DNA of 36,844 nt, taken from assembly GCA_017473705.1 (NCBI GenBank), contig JAFUJQ010000030.1, forward strand, positions 1-36,844, read 5' to 3'. Made by a program: the position numbers and the translations under genes. This document shows positions 1 through 7,128 of this stretch, one piece after another (position 1 is the stretch's first letter; each line of letters opens with the position of its first letter). The DNA is from Bacteroidales bacterium. Its GTDB lineage: Bacteria > Bacteroidota > Bacteroidia > Bacteroidales > UBA932. Under the pieces are notes generated by a model. The model worked only from the letters and a program-made list of their open reading frames with translations. It was not told where the DNA came from and searched no databases.

Positions 1-75
1 TATGTCGCATCGTATCTCCAGATGTCACTGGAGACGCTCAGCCGTGTCAGATCGTCCATTTCTACACTACAATGA
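1..75 (+). CDS. C-terminal end of a Crp/Fnr-family regulator (partial, host)
   Basis: Frame 1 is open from the window edge to TGA at 73-75. Its last 24 residues include SYLQMSLETLSRVRS, which matches the recognition helix that ends Crp/Fnr-type winged-helix regulators (usual form SYLGISPETLSRIR). The gene starts outside the window. It is host DNA flanking the prophage and gives the left boundary context. Confidence rests on one short motif. Confidence 0.6.
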   Translation, partial: YVASYLQMSLETLSRVRSSISTLQ

Positions 76-241
76 CCTTGTCCTTGTGTCTGATGTAGAT
101 GATAGGAGTAGGACAAGGAAGGCAGATAAGTACCATCCTATATGGGGGATAAAACATAATGTGTCATATAGGGCAAGGTGTTCGAGTGGTGTAATGTGTT
201 GAAAGTGTTTGAGTTGAGTGGTAAATTGGGCGGTGCGGGAA
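76..241. other. Host intergenic DNA up to the left prophage end
   Basis: No convincing gene is seen. An open frame from 2 to 202 overlaps the Crp-like end and looks composition-driven. The exact prophage boundary is not fixed by a target duplication. The best guess is near 242, where the inverted end-site motif begins. Confidence 0.4.
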
Positions 242-255
242 TAAAAACGAAATGT
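242..255. repeat. Left-end transposase-binding-type site (inverted copy)
   Basis: AAAACGAAATGT at 244-255 is the exact reverse complement of the motif found three times at the right end. In Mu, MuA binds multiple sites at each end (L1-L3, R1-R3) with left and right sites in opposite orientation. The match in motif, orientation and location suggests this is an L1-like site. Only one clear left copy was found. Confidence 0.55.
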
Positions 256-283
256 AACATTCATATAACATTAGGTTAACATT
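255..283. repeat. Three TAACATT repeats at exactly 11-bp spacing
   Basis: TAACATT occurs at 255-261, 266-272 and 277-283, directly next to the left-end site. The 11-bp period places all copies on roughly the same DNA face. This suggests a protein-binding array (transposase, host bending protein or regulator). The function is inferred only from phasing and position. Confidence 0.45.
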
Positions 284-368
284 TTGAGGGCGCGTTCGAA
301 GAGTGTTAGAATGATATTTAACATCTGGGCCTGAAATAGTATTGAAATAGGGGTTAAAACGGCAAAAT

Positions 369-408
369 AGACCGCTGTGTGGCTTTTTAGAGGGCGTCAC
401 AGCGGTCT
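369..408 (+). terminator. Hairpin, possible rho-independent terminator
   Basis: A perfect 11-bp inverted repeat, agaccgctgtg (369-379) and cacagcggtct (398-408), encloses an 18-nt loop and is followed by a T-rich stretch on the + strand. No rightward gene lies upstream within the prophage, so it might stop host transcription entering the left end. The loop also contains a TTTAGAGGGCG copy resembling the repeats at 489-578. Confidence 0.45.
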
Positions 409-488
409 TCTTTTATACTGTTAGAACGGCAGATCCAGGGCTGCTCATGAAGGGAAAATTACATGCCAATTTATCGGATGAAATTTAG

Positions 489-578
489 TTTAGAGGGTCA
501 TTTAGAGGGTCGTTTAGAGGGTCAAAGATAGGCGGCAAAAAAACGAAAAGTATTTAATAGAGGGTCGTTTAGAGGGTC
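489..578. repeat. Iteron-like array: five (TTT/AAT)AGAGGGTC repeats
   Basis: TTTAGAGGGTC lies at 489-499, 501-511 and 513-523 (12-bp period), then AATAGAGGGTC at 556-566 and TTTAGAGGGTC at 568-578 (again 12 bp apart). The two groups are separated by an AT-rich spacer. Their place between the left end and the repressor gene suggests a transposition-enhancer or regulatory protein array. No gene is present in 243-774; the remainder is AT-rich DNA without recognised function. Confidence 0.55.
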
Positions 579-774
579 AAAAACAAAACATTGAATATGG
601 TTACATAGTAGTGTTATGTAGGATAACGTTCAAAAAAAGAATGATTGAAATGCATGTATATAACCCTTTATTACATGATTGTTGACAAAAGAAAATACCA
701 CATAAATCGCTAATATAAAGCAACTTACATGGTATTAATATGCGAAAATAGCATTAAAAAATGCATATGGATGT

Positions 775-1476
775 TTAATCCATAGAAATAGAACCAACTA
801 CAAGTGCCACTCTTGCAATTTCATCCAAAGGAACAATCCATTCAGGATAATCAGGATTAATGGGCTTTACGGTTATTAAAATGGTGTTCTGGCGATGTTC
901 ATACACTCTTCCTATTATAAGCCCCTGGTGACATGTAAGAAGTGCATATATTCTTCCCCATTGGTAAAAGTTGCTAAACTTTACATTACGACATGCTATA
1001 AGGTCGCCAGATCTATATTTGGGAGCCATGTAGTCTCCTTGCATTTTCATCAGGAAGTCGGCGTTACGAAATTCTTTTATATAGTAAAATTCATCTGCTT
1101 CAATCGTTGAAGGGTCTTCCGGATCTATTGCTGCAAATGCCAATTCATGAACTACAGGAATCTTTCCTCCGTTATCATTGTTGACATAATCAAATTCATC
1201 TGTATGCGGTAAATCGTTTTCGCCGGGTTTCAGATTTTCTGAACTAATCATATCACCTTCTCCGGTTAACAACCATTGTGATGATATATTGTATTCGGAT
1301 GATAGTCCCGCAAGCATTTCTGTGCCAGCCTTCATGCGACCTCCCAGAATTTCTGAAAGTTTAGATGCCGAAATTCCTAAATCGCTCGCAATGCTGGATT
1401 TTGTATGTAACTGCCCATTACTCAATAAGTAGCCTATCGCGTCAAGTGCGCGGTTGTTGATGCTTTCACGTGTCAT
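775..1476 (-). CDS. Lysogeny repressor: HTH plus S24/LexA-like domain lacking catalytic Ser and Lys
   Basis: A 233-residue protein facing the left end, as the Mu c repressor does. Residues about 10-70 form an XRE-like helix-turn-helix region (SIASDLGISASKLSEIL). Residues about 105-233 form an S24 peptidase/LexA C-terminal domain. The usual GDSM motif reads G147-D-Y149-M, so the nucleophilic serine is tyrosine, and the region where the catalytic lysine is expected reads LIIGRVY. Self-cleavage therefore looks lost and induction would need another route. ATG at 1476 sits directly beside the operator repeats, so autoregulation is likely. Confidence 0.8.
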   Translation of the reverse strand: MTRESINNRALDAIGYLLSNGQLHTKSSIASDLGISASKLSEILGGRMKAGTEMLAGLSSEYNISSQWLLTGEGDMISSENLKPGENDLPHTDEFDYVNNDNGGKIPVVHELAFAAIDPEDPSTIEADEFYYIKEFRNADFLMKMQGDYMAPKYRSGDLIACRNVKFSNFYQWGRIYALLTCHQGLIIGRVYEHRQNTILITVKPINPDYPEWIVPLDEIARVALVVGSISMD

Positions 1477-1534
1477 ATTTCAGAAAACCATAAATTATTT
1501 CAGAAAATCTATTGACAATTCAGAAATTCTGAAT
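1477..1534. promoter_or_regulatory. Repressor operator array between repressor and early operon
   Basis: ATTTCAGAAAA occurs at 1477-1487 and 1497-1507 (20-bp spacing), and a related palindrome ATTCAGAAATTCTGAAT spans 1518-1534 (perfect apart from its central base). Each unit contains the TTCAGAAA half-site. The last site overlaps the early promoter, so bound repressor would block it. The first two lie where a leftward repressor promoter would be, suggesting autoregulation. Confidence 0.65.
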
Positions 1535-1541
1535 ATATTTG
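1511..1541 (+). promoter_or_regulatory. Early promoter, Bacteroidota consensus
   Basis: ATTG (1511-1514), then 19 bp, then TATATTTG (1534-1541) matches the TTTG-N19-TAnnTTTG promoter of Bacteroidota. The operator palindrome lies inside the spacer and touches the -7 box. A small hairpin (gcggt/accgc, 1541-1555) lies at the likely transcript start. The first early gene begins at 1607. Confidence 0.65.
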
Positions 1542-1606
1542 CGGTGCTTTACCGCGTAATGTGCGGCAAAGTTAGAGAAATTTAGGAACAAATCAACACT
1601 AATAAT

Positions 1607-1993
1607 ATGAAGAAGGTTATCAGAGTAAGTGTTACTGTCCGTGATAAGATCATGGAGAAGTACAATGTGACAAGGCAGGCCGTATGGTTGGCCCTCAATT
1701 TCGTAACCCGCGGTGCGCGTCCAGACGCTATCAGGAAAGACGCTCTCGATATGGGAGGACGCTACTATGAGGAGAACTTCACTCCGAACTGTACCTGTCA
1801 GCATACTGAGAATGGAATCATTCAGACGTTTGCTGCCGGAGTTGTGCTCACGATCACACAAGGAGACGCAGTGATCACCAAGCATGACAAGGTGATTGCC
1901 AGGGCTGATCAGATCGACTGCTCAGGATGGGGCGCTCTTTGCGAGCAGGCTCAGAAACTGGCCGAGACAGGAATGTTGGATATGGCGGTATAG
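1607..1993 (+). CDS. Early HTH protein, Ner/Cro-like position
   Basis: A 128-residue protein, first gene of the early operon and divergent from the repressor, the place Ner occupies in Mu. The N-terminal half contains a likely helix-turn-helix (KYNVTRQAVWLALNF, about 18-32) followed by a basic segment, RPDAIRKDAL. The C-terminal half (about 60-128) has no recognised motif and contains a CTC pair. A role in shutting down the repressor or early promoter is inferred from position and the HTH; the family was not identified. Confidence 0.6.
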   Translation: MKKVIRVSVTVRDKIMEKYNVTRQAVWLALNFVTRGARPDAIRKDALDMGGRYYEENFTPNCTCQHTENGIIQTFAAGVVLTITQGDAVITKHDKVIARADQIDCSGWGALCEQAQKLAETGMLDMAV

Positions 1994-2004
1994 GAGGAAT
2001 GGCT

Positions 2005-2226
2005 ATGACACTGGAACAGTTTAACGAGGCTATACAGATTATTTCTGTACATCATTCTTCGACAGTCAAGATCAACACGCCTAAGGGCAATTTCGTGGGT
2101 GATATGGGTGAGAAGACTTTCCGTCTGCATATTGTCAACTGCGTGCCGTCGGTGGTAAACCGCCTCATATCGGCCGGATTCTCATTGAATATGACAAATG
2201 ATGGGCTTCAAGTCGATAAGATCTGA
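2005..2226 (+). CDS. Small early hypothetical protein
   Basis: A 73-residue protein beginning MTLEQFNEAIQII. The start at 2005 was chosen because AGGAGG (1992-1997) lies 7 nt upstream; ATG at 1999 is too close to it. It follows the Ner-like gene by 11 nt and presumably shares its transcript. The sequence looks like a small mixed alpha/beta domain with no known catalytic motif. Function unknown. Confidence 0.6.
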   Translation: MTLEQFNEAIQIISVHHSSTVKINTPKGNFVGDMGEKTFRLHIVNCVPSVVNRLISAGFSLNMTNDGLQVDKI

Positions 2227-2244
2227 CGCCTATATAAAATAATT

Positions 2245-2277
2245 TTTGAGAAAAACAATAGTTTGGGCATAAATTTG
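2245..2277 (+). promoter_or_regulatory. Promoter upstream of the tRNA-like RNA and transposase
   Basis: TTTG (2245-2248), a 21-bp spacer, then TAAATTTG (2270-2277), a full match to the Bacteroidota TTTG/TAnnTTTG promoter. Transcription would start at about 2283-2286, giving a leader of about 30 nt before the cloverleaf at 2314. It could drive a separate RNA, the A-B operon, or both. Confidence 0.65.
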
Positions 2278-2313
2278 ATTTATGCGAAAAAACAAAGGCT
2301 CTGGACATGGCCA

Positions 2314-2395
2314 GCCGACTTGGTTCAGTGGTAGAACATCGGGGAGGAAGGAGGTGGTATCCCGAAGGTCAGCGGTTCGAATCCGCTAGTCGGTT
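2314..2395 (+). ncRNA. tRNA-like RNA with a 17-nt anticodon loop containing a Shine-Dalgarno sequence
   Basis: A full cloverleaf can be drawn. The acceptor stem is 2314-2320/2388-2394 (7 bp, first pair G-U). The D-arm is GTTC-AGTGGTA-GAAC (2323-2337). The anticodon stem is TCGGG/CCCGA (2339-2343/2361-2365). The variable loop is 5 nt, the T-stem AGCGG/CCGCT and the T-loop TTCGAAT (2376-2382). The anticodon loop (2344-2360) has 17 nt instead of 7, is almost all purine, and contains AAGGAGGTG (2348-2356), which can pair with the 3' end of 16S rRNA. CCA is not encoded. It should not decode normally. It lies 33 nt before the transposase start, so RNase P/Z processing would also trim that mRNA. Confidence 0.7.
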
Positions 2396-2428
2396 CAAGA
2401 TATTATAAAGTATTAGAACAGTGTTATA

Positions 2429-4501
2429 ATGGAATTCTTAGGTAAAGCGATAGCGGTGACAGTGGCAGAACTGACGAGGTCAGACGACGGGGCGGCGGTA
2501 ATAGCGTACGAGGCATACAGAAGCCTTGCCCGCAGGAACAGCCTGGTTGTCCTCCGTCCGGGTAAGGGCCTTGCTCACCCTGCGCTTATCGACTGGAATT
2601 CTCTTCCGGTGAGATTCAAGGAGGCTTGGATAGACAAGTACGGAGATCCTAACGACCAGAGGAAGGAACAGATGGAGGAACTCCGCTACGATGTGGACGC
2701 CATGGCGTTCTTTGCCGGTTATCAGTTGGCTGACGGTACATACCTCAAGTCTGCTCATCAGAGCGAGTATGTGCTGAACGCCACAGTGCTCAACAGACTT
2801 GTAGAGATGGCCGGAGACCAGAAGGAAGTCAGATCGCGCTGTAACATGACTTCAAGAATCAACTGGGAAGGCATATATAATGAATGCGAGTTCCTGAGAC
2901 TTCAATATGGTCACACTTTGCCTAAGAATGAGGCAAGACTTCGTGACAAGATCCGTCAGTACAAGGCTGAAGGCTACGAATGCCTCATCAGCGGAAAACT
3001 GTGCAACAGCAGTGCAGTCAAGATCACCCCTGAGGCGGGCCGTCAGATCATCGCTCTCAAGCGCAGCAGGTTCCCTCGTCGCACGAATGCACAGATATTC
3101 GAAGAATTCAACAGGATAGCGGAGACCAAGGGCTGGAAACCGCTGAAGTCCCTTTCTAGCCTGGTGCAGTTCCTGAGCCGTCCGGAGGTGGAAGTGATGT
3201 GGAAGGATGTCGAGATCGGCGAATATGCCCTCAATATGAGGACAAGGCGTCAGAACAAGACAGTCATGCCTTCGCTCCGCGACAGTATATGGTACGGTGA
3301 CGGTACGAAACTCAACCTGTATTACAGGGTGCTCGACTCCAGCCGGGGGGGGTGGAAACTAGCCACTACATCAGTATTTGAGGTTGTAGACGCAGCCACT
3401 GAGTGCCTCATCGGCTATCACATCTCGCCTAACGAGAACTTTGAGGCCATGTACGAGGCTTATCGCCAGGCAATAGAGTTTTCCGGCCATCTTCCTTACG
3501 AACTCGTGTTTGACCAGCAGGGAGGATCCAAGAGGTGCGACGCACAGGACTGGTTCTCAAGGATCGCGACACTGTCACGCCATACTGCACCGGGAAACGC
3601 GCCTTCAAAGTCTATAGAACTTCTCTTCAATCATTTCCAGAGCCAGGTGCTTTTCCAGAACGTGAACTTCACCGGCATGAACATCACCTCAAGGATGGAA
3701 AAGTCTCATGTGGACATGGAATTTCTCCTTGCCAATGTCGACAAACTGCCTACCTATCAGGAGGTATGTCAGATATATGCGGAATGCCGCAGGACATGGA
3801 ATGCCATGCCTCACTCCAAGACCAAGGAGGCAAGAATGGAGATGTACATGTCGCAGGTCAATGACGCGACAGTGGTGGTGACAGAGGGAATGAAGAAGAA
3901 TCTCTACATGGTGAAGTCCAACAAGCCTGTCAAGGTTACCAATCACGGCATCGTCATCCAGATCAGGAATGAGAAGTTCACCTATGAGGTCGTGGACGCT
4001 GCCGGCATGCCGGATCTGAACTGGCTGCACAGGAATCTCGGCAGAGGTGTATTCGTGGAGTATGACCCTCATGATCCTACCGCAGACGTCCGTCTCTACA
4101 CCAAGGACGACTATGGTTTCAAGTACCTCTGCGATGCGAAGGAATACACAGTCATTCACAGATCCATGCTGGAGCAGACTCATGAGGAGCGTGTCTTCAT
4201 GCGGCAGATGGAGTGGGAGAACAAGGTGATGAGGGTTACGGAATGGCTTGAGAAGCGAGACCTTGAGTTTGAGCATGGTGTGGCTCCGGAGCAGCATGGA
4301 TTTGTGACGCCGAACATCAAGGGCGTATCCAACAAGGAATTTGAGCAGATTCTAGAACAGATACTGACAGAACGTGCAGCGGCTAACACTAAAGAACTTC
4401 CTGATGAAGCGGCACATGTATATCCGGACAGTATCGGCAAGATTCAGAAGGAGATCAGCAACACCACCATGGACAGGGCGTCATTCATGAGCCTTCTTTA
4501 A
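2429..4501 (+). CDS. MuA-type DDE transposase
   Basis: A 690-residue protein close to the length of MuA (663). It catalyses donor cleavage and strand transfer for integration and replicative transposition. Visible acidic residues are D291 (WYGDGTK), D362 (VFDQQGG) and E397 (PSKSIELLF), giving a D-71-D-35-E pattern; the E motif resembles MuA KPIERAF. The N-terminal 250 residues are helical and basic, as expected for the end- and enhancer-binding domains, and a beta-rich domain (about 480-570) follows the core. The C-terminus (about 590-690) would contact the B ATPase. Gene B follows after 28 nt. Confidence 0.9.
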   Translation: MEFLGKAIAVTVAELTRSDDGAAVIAYEAYRSLARRNSLVVLRPGKGLAHPALIDWNSLPVRFKEAWIDKYGDPNDQRKEQMEELRYDVDAMAFFAGYQLADGTYLKSAHQSEYVLNATVLNRLVEMAGDQKEVRSRCNMTSRINWEGIYNECEFLRLQYGHTLPKNEARLRDKIRQYKAEGYECLISGKLCNSSAVKITPEAGRQIIALKRSRFPRRTNAQIFEEFNRIAETKGWKPLKSLSSLVQFLSRPEVEVMWKDVEIGEYALNMRTRRQNKTVMPSLRDSIWYGDGTKLNLYYRVLDSSRGGWKLATTSVFEVVDAATECLIGYHISPNENFEAMYEAYRQAIEFSGHLPYELVFDQQGGSKRCDAQDWFSRIATLSRHTAPGNAPSKSIELLFNHFQSQVLFQNVNFTGMNITSRMEKSHVDMEFLLANVDKLPTYQEVCQIYAECRRTWNAMPHSKTKEARMEMYMSQVNDATVVVTEGMKKNLYMVKSNKPVKVTNHGIVIQIRNEKFTYEVVDAAGMPDLNWLHRNLGRGVFVEYDPHDPTADVRLYTKDDYGFKYLCDAKEYTVIHRSMLEQTHEERVFMRQMEWENKVMRVTEWLEKRDLEFEHGVAPEQHGFVTPNIKGVSNKEFEQILEQILTERAAANTKELPDEAAHVYPDSIGKIQKEISNTTMDRASFMSLL

Positions 4502-4529
4502 GAAAACAACAACATCAAACTAATATATT

Positions 4530-5393
4530 ATGATTACCAAAGAACAGAAGAGCAGAATCCAGCATCAGTTAGATGCTCACTGCGCACGGTACAGCAGTCA
4601 GAACAAGGCTGCGAATGCACTGAAAGGCGTGTCTGTTGCCGTCATCAGCGACATCCGCAACGGCAAATGGGACAGGATCTCGGATGACATGTGGCGCAAA
4701 CTGGAGAGCCAGTTGGTGGCCTCAGGTGAATGGAAGGTCTACGGTACCACCGCCTACAATCAGATGATGTGCTATCTCGACAGTTGCAAGAACGACGGTC
4801 TCGTGATGTGGGTCGTGGCTCCTGCAGGTACGGGCAAGAGCACTGCTGCAATGGCCTTCCGCAACGAGAACAGGAACGTCTTCGTGCTGACATGCAGCGA
4901 GGATATGAACAAGACCTCATTCGTGAGGGAACTTGCGGCCGTCATCGGAGTCAAGGCCGACTGTCTGCCGGTCCGTGAGACCCTGGCCGCGATAGTCAAG
5001 GAACTTGTCAGGATGGATCATCCGGTGCTTATCTTCGACGAGGCCGACAAGTTGACCGACAGGGTTCTGTATTTCTATGTGTCACTCTACAATGCACTCG
5101 AAGGCAAGTGCGGCATGATGCTTCTCTCGACGCACAGTATCCGTCGCCGCATGGAGCAGGGTATCCTCAAGCAGAAGAAGGGCTATGACGAACTCGACAG
5201 CCGCATCGGACGCCAGTTCGTGCCTCTCAAGGCGGTGACTACCGATGAGGTCGCAGAGATATGCCGTGCCAATGGTCTGCAGAAGCAGGAGGCCATCAGC
5301 AAGGTGACGAAGGAAGCCGCAGAGGTGTCGAACGACCTCAGAAGAGTCAAGAGATCAGTTTACAAGGAACTTCAGCAGTTGGTGCTGTTTTAA
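4530..5393 (+). CDS. MuB-type AAA+ transposition ATPase
   Basis: A 287-residue protein. In Mu, B binds target DNA as an ATP-dependent filament, stimulates A and gives target immunity. Residues about 20-60 form an HTH-type region (ANALKGVSVAVISDIRNGKW), as in MuB. Walker A is APAGTGKST (about 97-105) and Walker B is VLIFDEAD (D170, E171). A sensor-like LLSTHS motif follows, and the C-terminus is basic and helical. It lies directly downstream of the transposase in the same operon. Confidence 0.88.
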   Translation: MITKEQKSRIQHQLDAHCARYSSQNKAANALKGVSVAVISDIRNGKWDRISDDMWRKLESQLVASGEWKVYGTTAYNQMMCYLDSCKNDGLVMWVVAPAGTGKSTAAMAFRNENRNVFVLTCSEDMNKTSFVRELAAVIGVKADCLPVRETLAAIVKELVRMDHPVLIFDEADKLTDRVLYFYVSLYNALEGKCGMMLLSTHSIRRRMEQGILKQKKGYDELDSRIGRQFVPLKAVTTDEVAEICRANGLQKQEAISKVTKEAAEVSNDLRRVKRSVYKELQQLVLF

Positions 5394-5410
5394 TCAAGGA
5401 GGACACAATC

Positions 5411-5764
5411 ATGAAGAAGAACATAGCAACATGGCTGAGAAAGATCGCTCAGCGTCTTGACCCTCAGAAGGGCACCATACCAGGCATCGCCAGAAAGGTC
5501 GTGGGATATATACCTTACTTCGGCATAGACAACTACCGTGACCTTCTGATGGCAGGTGAAGAGGATAAGGCTAGAACAGTGAAGATGAGGATGAGGCATA
5601 TCGCGGAGATCTCCGCTCTTGCCAATCTTGAGGAGAATCTTAGCAGCAAGGGCATCCTGAGGCTCGAACATAACTTCGGCACCACAGTCAAGGAGATTGA
5701 CGGTGTGAGATGTCCGGCAGAAGGAGTGACAGTCATCGTGGAACTTCAAGGCACCTGGTCATGA
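5411..5764 (+). CDS. Hypothetical early protein
   Basis: A 117-residue protein starting MKKNIATWLRK. ATG 5411 is chosen because AAGGAGG lies at 5396-5402, 8 nt upstream. Its stop overlaps the next start as ATGA (5761-5764), implying translational coupling to the downstream ATPase. It is basic, with a helical N-terminus and a beta-rich C-terminus; no motif is recognised. It may work with the ATPase, but this is only positional inference. Confidence 0.6.
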   Translation: MKKNIATWLRKIAQRLDPQKGTIPGIARKVVGYIPYFGIDNYRDLLMAGEEDKARTVKMRMRHIAEISALANLEENLSSKGILRLEHNFGTTVKEIDGVRCPAEGVTVIVELQGTWS

Positions 5765-6414
5765 AACGGACTATATCAGGCAAGCAACTGATGACGATCA
5801 AGCCGGACCTCATCTCTCTGGGTGAAGGCTGGGACAAATGTCTCGGTGACATCCCTCGCCACTGTGTTGTCTGTGTATGGGGACAGTCCGGAAACGGCAA
5901 GACCGGCGCGATGATGAGTTTCGCCAAGGCATTGACACAATACGGCAGAGTCCTGTACAACTCATGCGAGGAAGAGTTCGGCTTCTCGATGCAGAACAAC
6001 GTGAGAATCGCAGGCCTGCATGAGGTGGGAAAGAGGTTCCAGTTGACAGTCGACTCCATCGAGGAACTGACAGAAAGGCTTGAGAAGCCGAGGTCTCCGG
6101 AGTTCGTCTTCATCGATTCCATTCAGGCGATGGGACTCAAGAAGTCGCAGGTCAAGGAGTTCTGCAGCCGGTTCAGAAACAAGATGCTCGTGTTCATCAG
6201 TTGGGCTGACGGCAAGGTGCCGAAGGGCAAGGTGGCTCAGGACCTGAAGTTTGACGCCAACATCAAGATATGGGTATCCGGATTCAAGGCGTTCAGTCAC
6301 GGCCGATTCTACGGCGAGACAGGTGAGAAGATCATATGGGAGGAGGGAGCACGAAGGGCTTATGGAAGAGAAAAAATGGAGGTGGAAAATGAAGACAGCA
6401 GAACAGATCAGTGA
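5761..6414 (+). CDS. P-loop ATPase (RecA-like fold), early gene
   Basis: A 217-residue protein from ATG 5761, which overlaps the previous stop (ATGA). Walker A is GQSGNGKTG (41-49). Walker B is EFVFIDS (about 113-119). A later strand (KMLVFISWADGK) resembles the sensor strand of RecA/DnaB-type ATPases. Length and single-domain layout resemble the compact AAA/RecA NTPases of phage recombination or helicase-loading modules. Its substrate is unknown; a role in post-transposition replication or recombination is inferred from its place beside A and B. Confidence 0.65.
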   Translation: MKRTISGKQLMTIKPDLISLGEGWDKCLGDIPRHCVVCVWGQSGNGKTGAMMSFAKALTQYGRVLYNSCEEEFGFSMQNNVRIAGLHEVGKRFQLTVDSIEELTERLEKPRSPEFVFIDSIQAMGLKKSQVKEFCSRFRNKMLVFISWADGKVPKGKVAQDLKFDANIKIWVSGFKAFSHGRFYGETGEKIIWEEGARRAYGREKMEVENEDSRTDQ

Positions 6415-6622
6415 TTGGCTGAAGAAACAGAAATGGACCAAGAAGTTTGTCCACAACATGAGGAAAGTCGGAAGACATTCGAAACAGACGGCGGTGAGAG
6501 TACTTCAGGGAGAGTTTGCCGAAATGACGATAGCAGGAGGTTTCGACTGGAACGCGACTCCTCAAGGAAAAGACTACTGGTATGGCATTCACAAAAAATT
6601 TATCGACTGGTATCATGGGTAA
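6389..6622 (+). CDS. Small basic hypothetical protein
   Basis: A 77-residue protein, MKTAEQISDWLKKQK. Start 6389 is supported by GGAGGTGG at 6378-6385; an in-frame ATG at 6362 lacks such a site. It overlaps the ATPase gene by 26 nt. The first half is rich in Lys and Trp and may bind nucleic acid. No family recognised. Confidence 0.5.
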   Translation: MKTAEQISDWLKKQKWTKKFVHNMRKVGRHSKQTAVRVLQGEFAEMTIAGGFDWNATPQGKDYWYGIHKKFIDWYHG

Positions 6623-7115
6623 GGAAGGTAAGACACACGGCAGGTTCGGCCGCTTTTTCGGCCTCATCAAGGGGCGCGAAAATATGATTGACAAGGATGA
6701 GATGGTGCTTCAGTTCACCGACGGACGCACGACATCCCTGCGCGAGATGAAGCAGTCGGAGTTCGATGAGATGTGCGACGCGCTTGCGGCTCGCAAACTT
6801 TCGGAGCAGAACTACCACCAGGAGCAGATCAGGAAGGCAAGGGCTTCCGTTCTTGTGAGAATCGGCCGTCTCGGCATCAACACCCTCGACAACTGGGATG
6901 AGGTCAACGCCTTTCTCCTGTCGCCTAAGATCGCCGGAAAAATGCTGTATGAGATGACTCTTGGCGAACTCAAGGCCCTGGTGAAGAAACTGGAAGCGAT
7001 CCTCCACAACGGAGGACTGAAGGCCCGCACCGAAGAGAAGGAGGAAGTGAACCTTCCGAAGGTCCAGATGGTAAGGGTGCCGAGCACAGGAAAACAATCG
7101 AAATATTTATCATAA
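6615..7115 (+). CDS. Hypothetical protein in GemA-like position
   Basis: A 166-residue protein from ATG 6615, overlapping the previous stop by 8 nt; ATG 6684 is an alternative. The C-terminal half (about 90-145) is a compact helical region with ARASVLVRIGRLGINTL and a later LGELKALVKKLEAIL. That layout is faintly like Mu Gp16/GemA proteins, which also sit between B and the DUF3164 gene. The resemblance is weak, so the family is left open. The basic N-terminus could bind DNA. Confidence 0.5.
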   Translation: MGKEGKTHGRFGRFFGLIKGRENMIDKDEMVLQFTDGRTTSLREMKQSEFDEMCDALAARKLSEQNYHQEQIRKARASVLVRIGRLGINTLDNWDEVNAFLLSPKIAGKMLYEMTLGELKALVKKLEAILHNGGLKARTEEKEEVNLPKVQMVRVPSTGKQSKYLS

Positions 7116-7128
7116 AAACATTTTTACC

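Noticed and set aside
2-202. 66-codon open frame at the left edge
   Set aside because: It runs out of frame through the Crp-like C-terminus and has no recognisable motif.
2348-2360. Shine-Dalgarno site for a short ORF inside the tRNA-like region
   Set aside because: No ATG follows at proper distance, and downstream sequence is committed to tRNA-like stems.
2314-2395. Ordinary functional tRNA gene
   Set aside because: The anticodon loop has 17 nt and no defined anticodon, the first acceptor pair is G-U, and CCA is missing; reported instead as a tRNA-like RNA.
3689-4297. 202-codon open frame antisense to the transposase
   Set aside because: Shadow frame with His/Leu-rich composition; the + strand transposase is clear.
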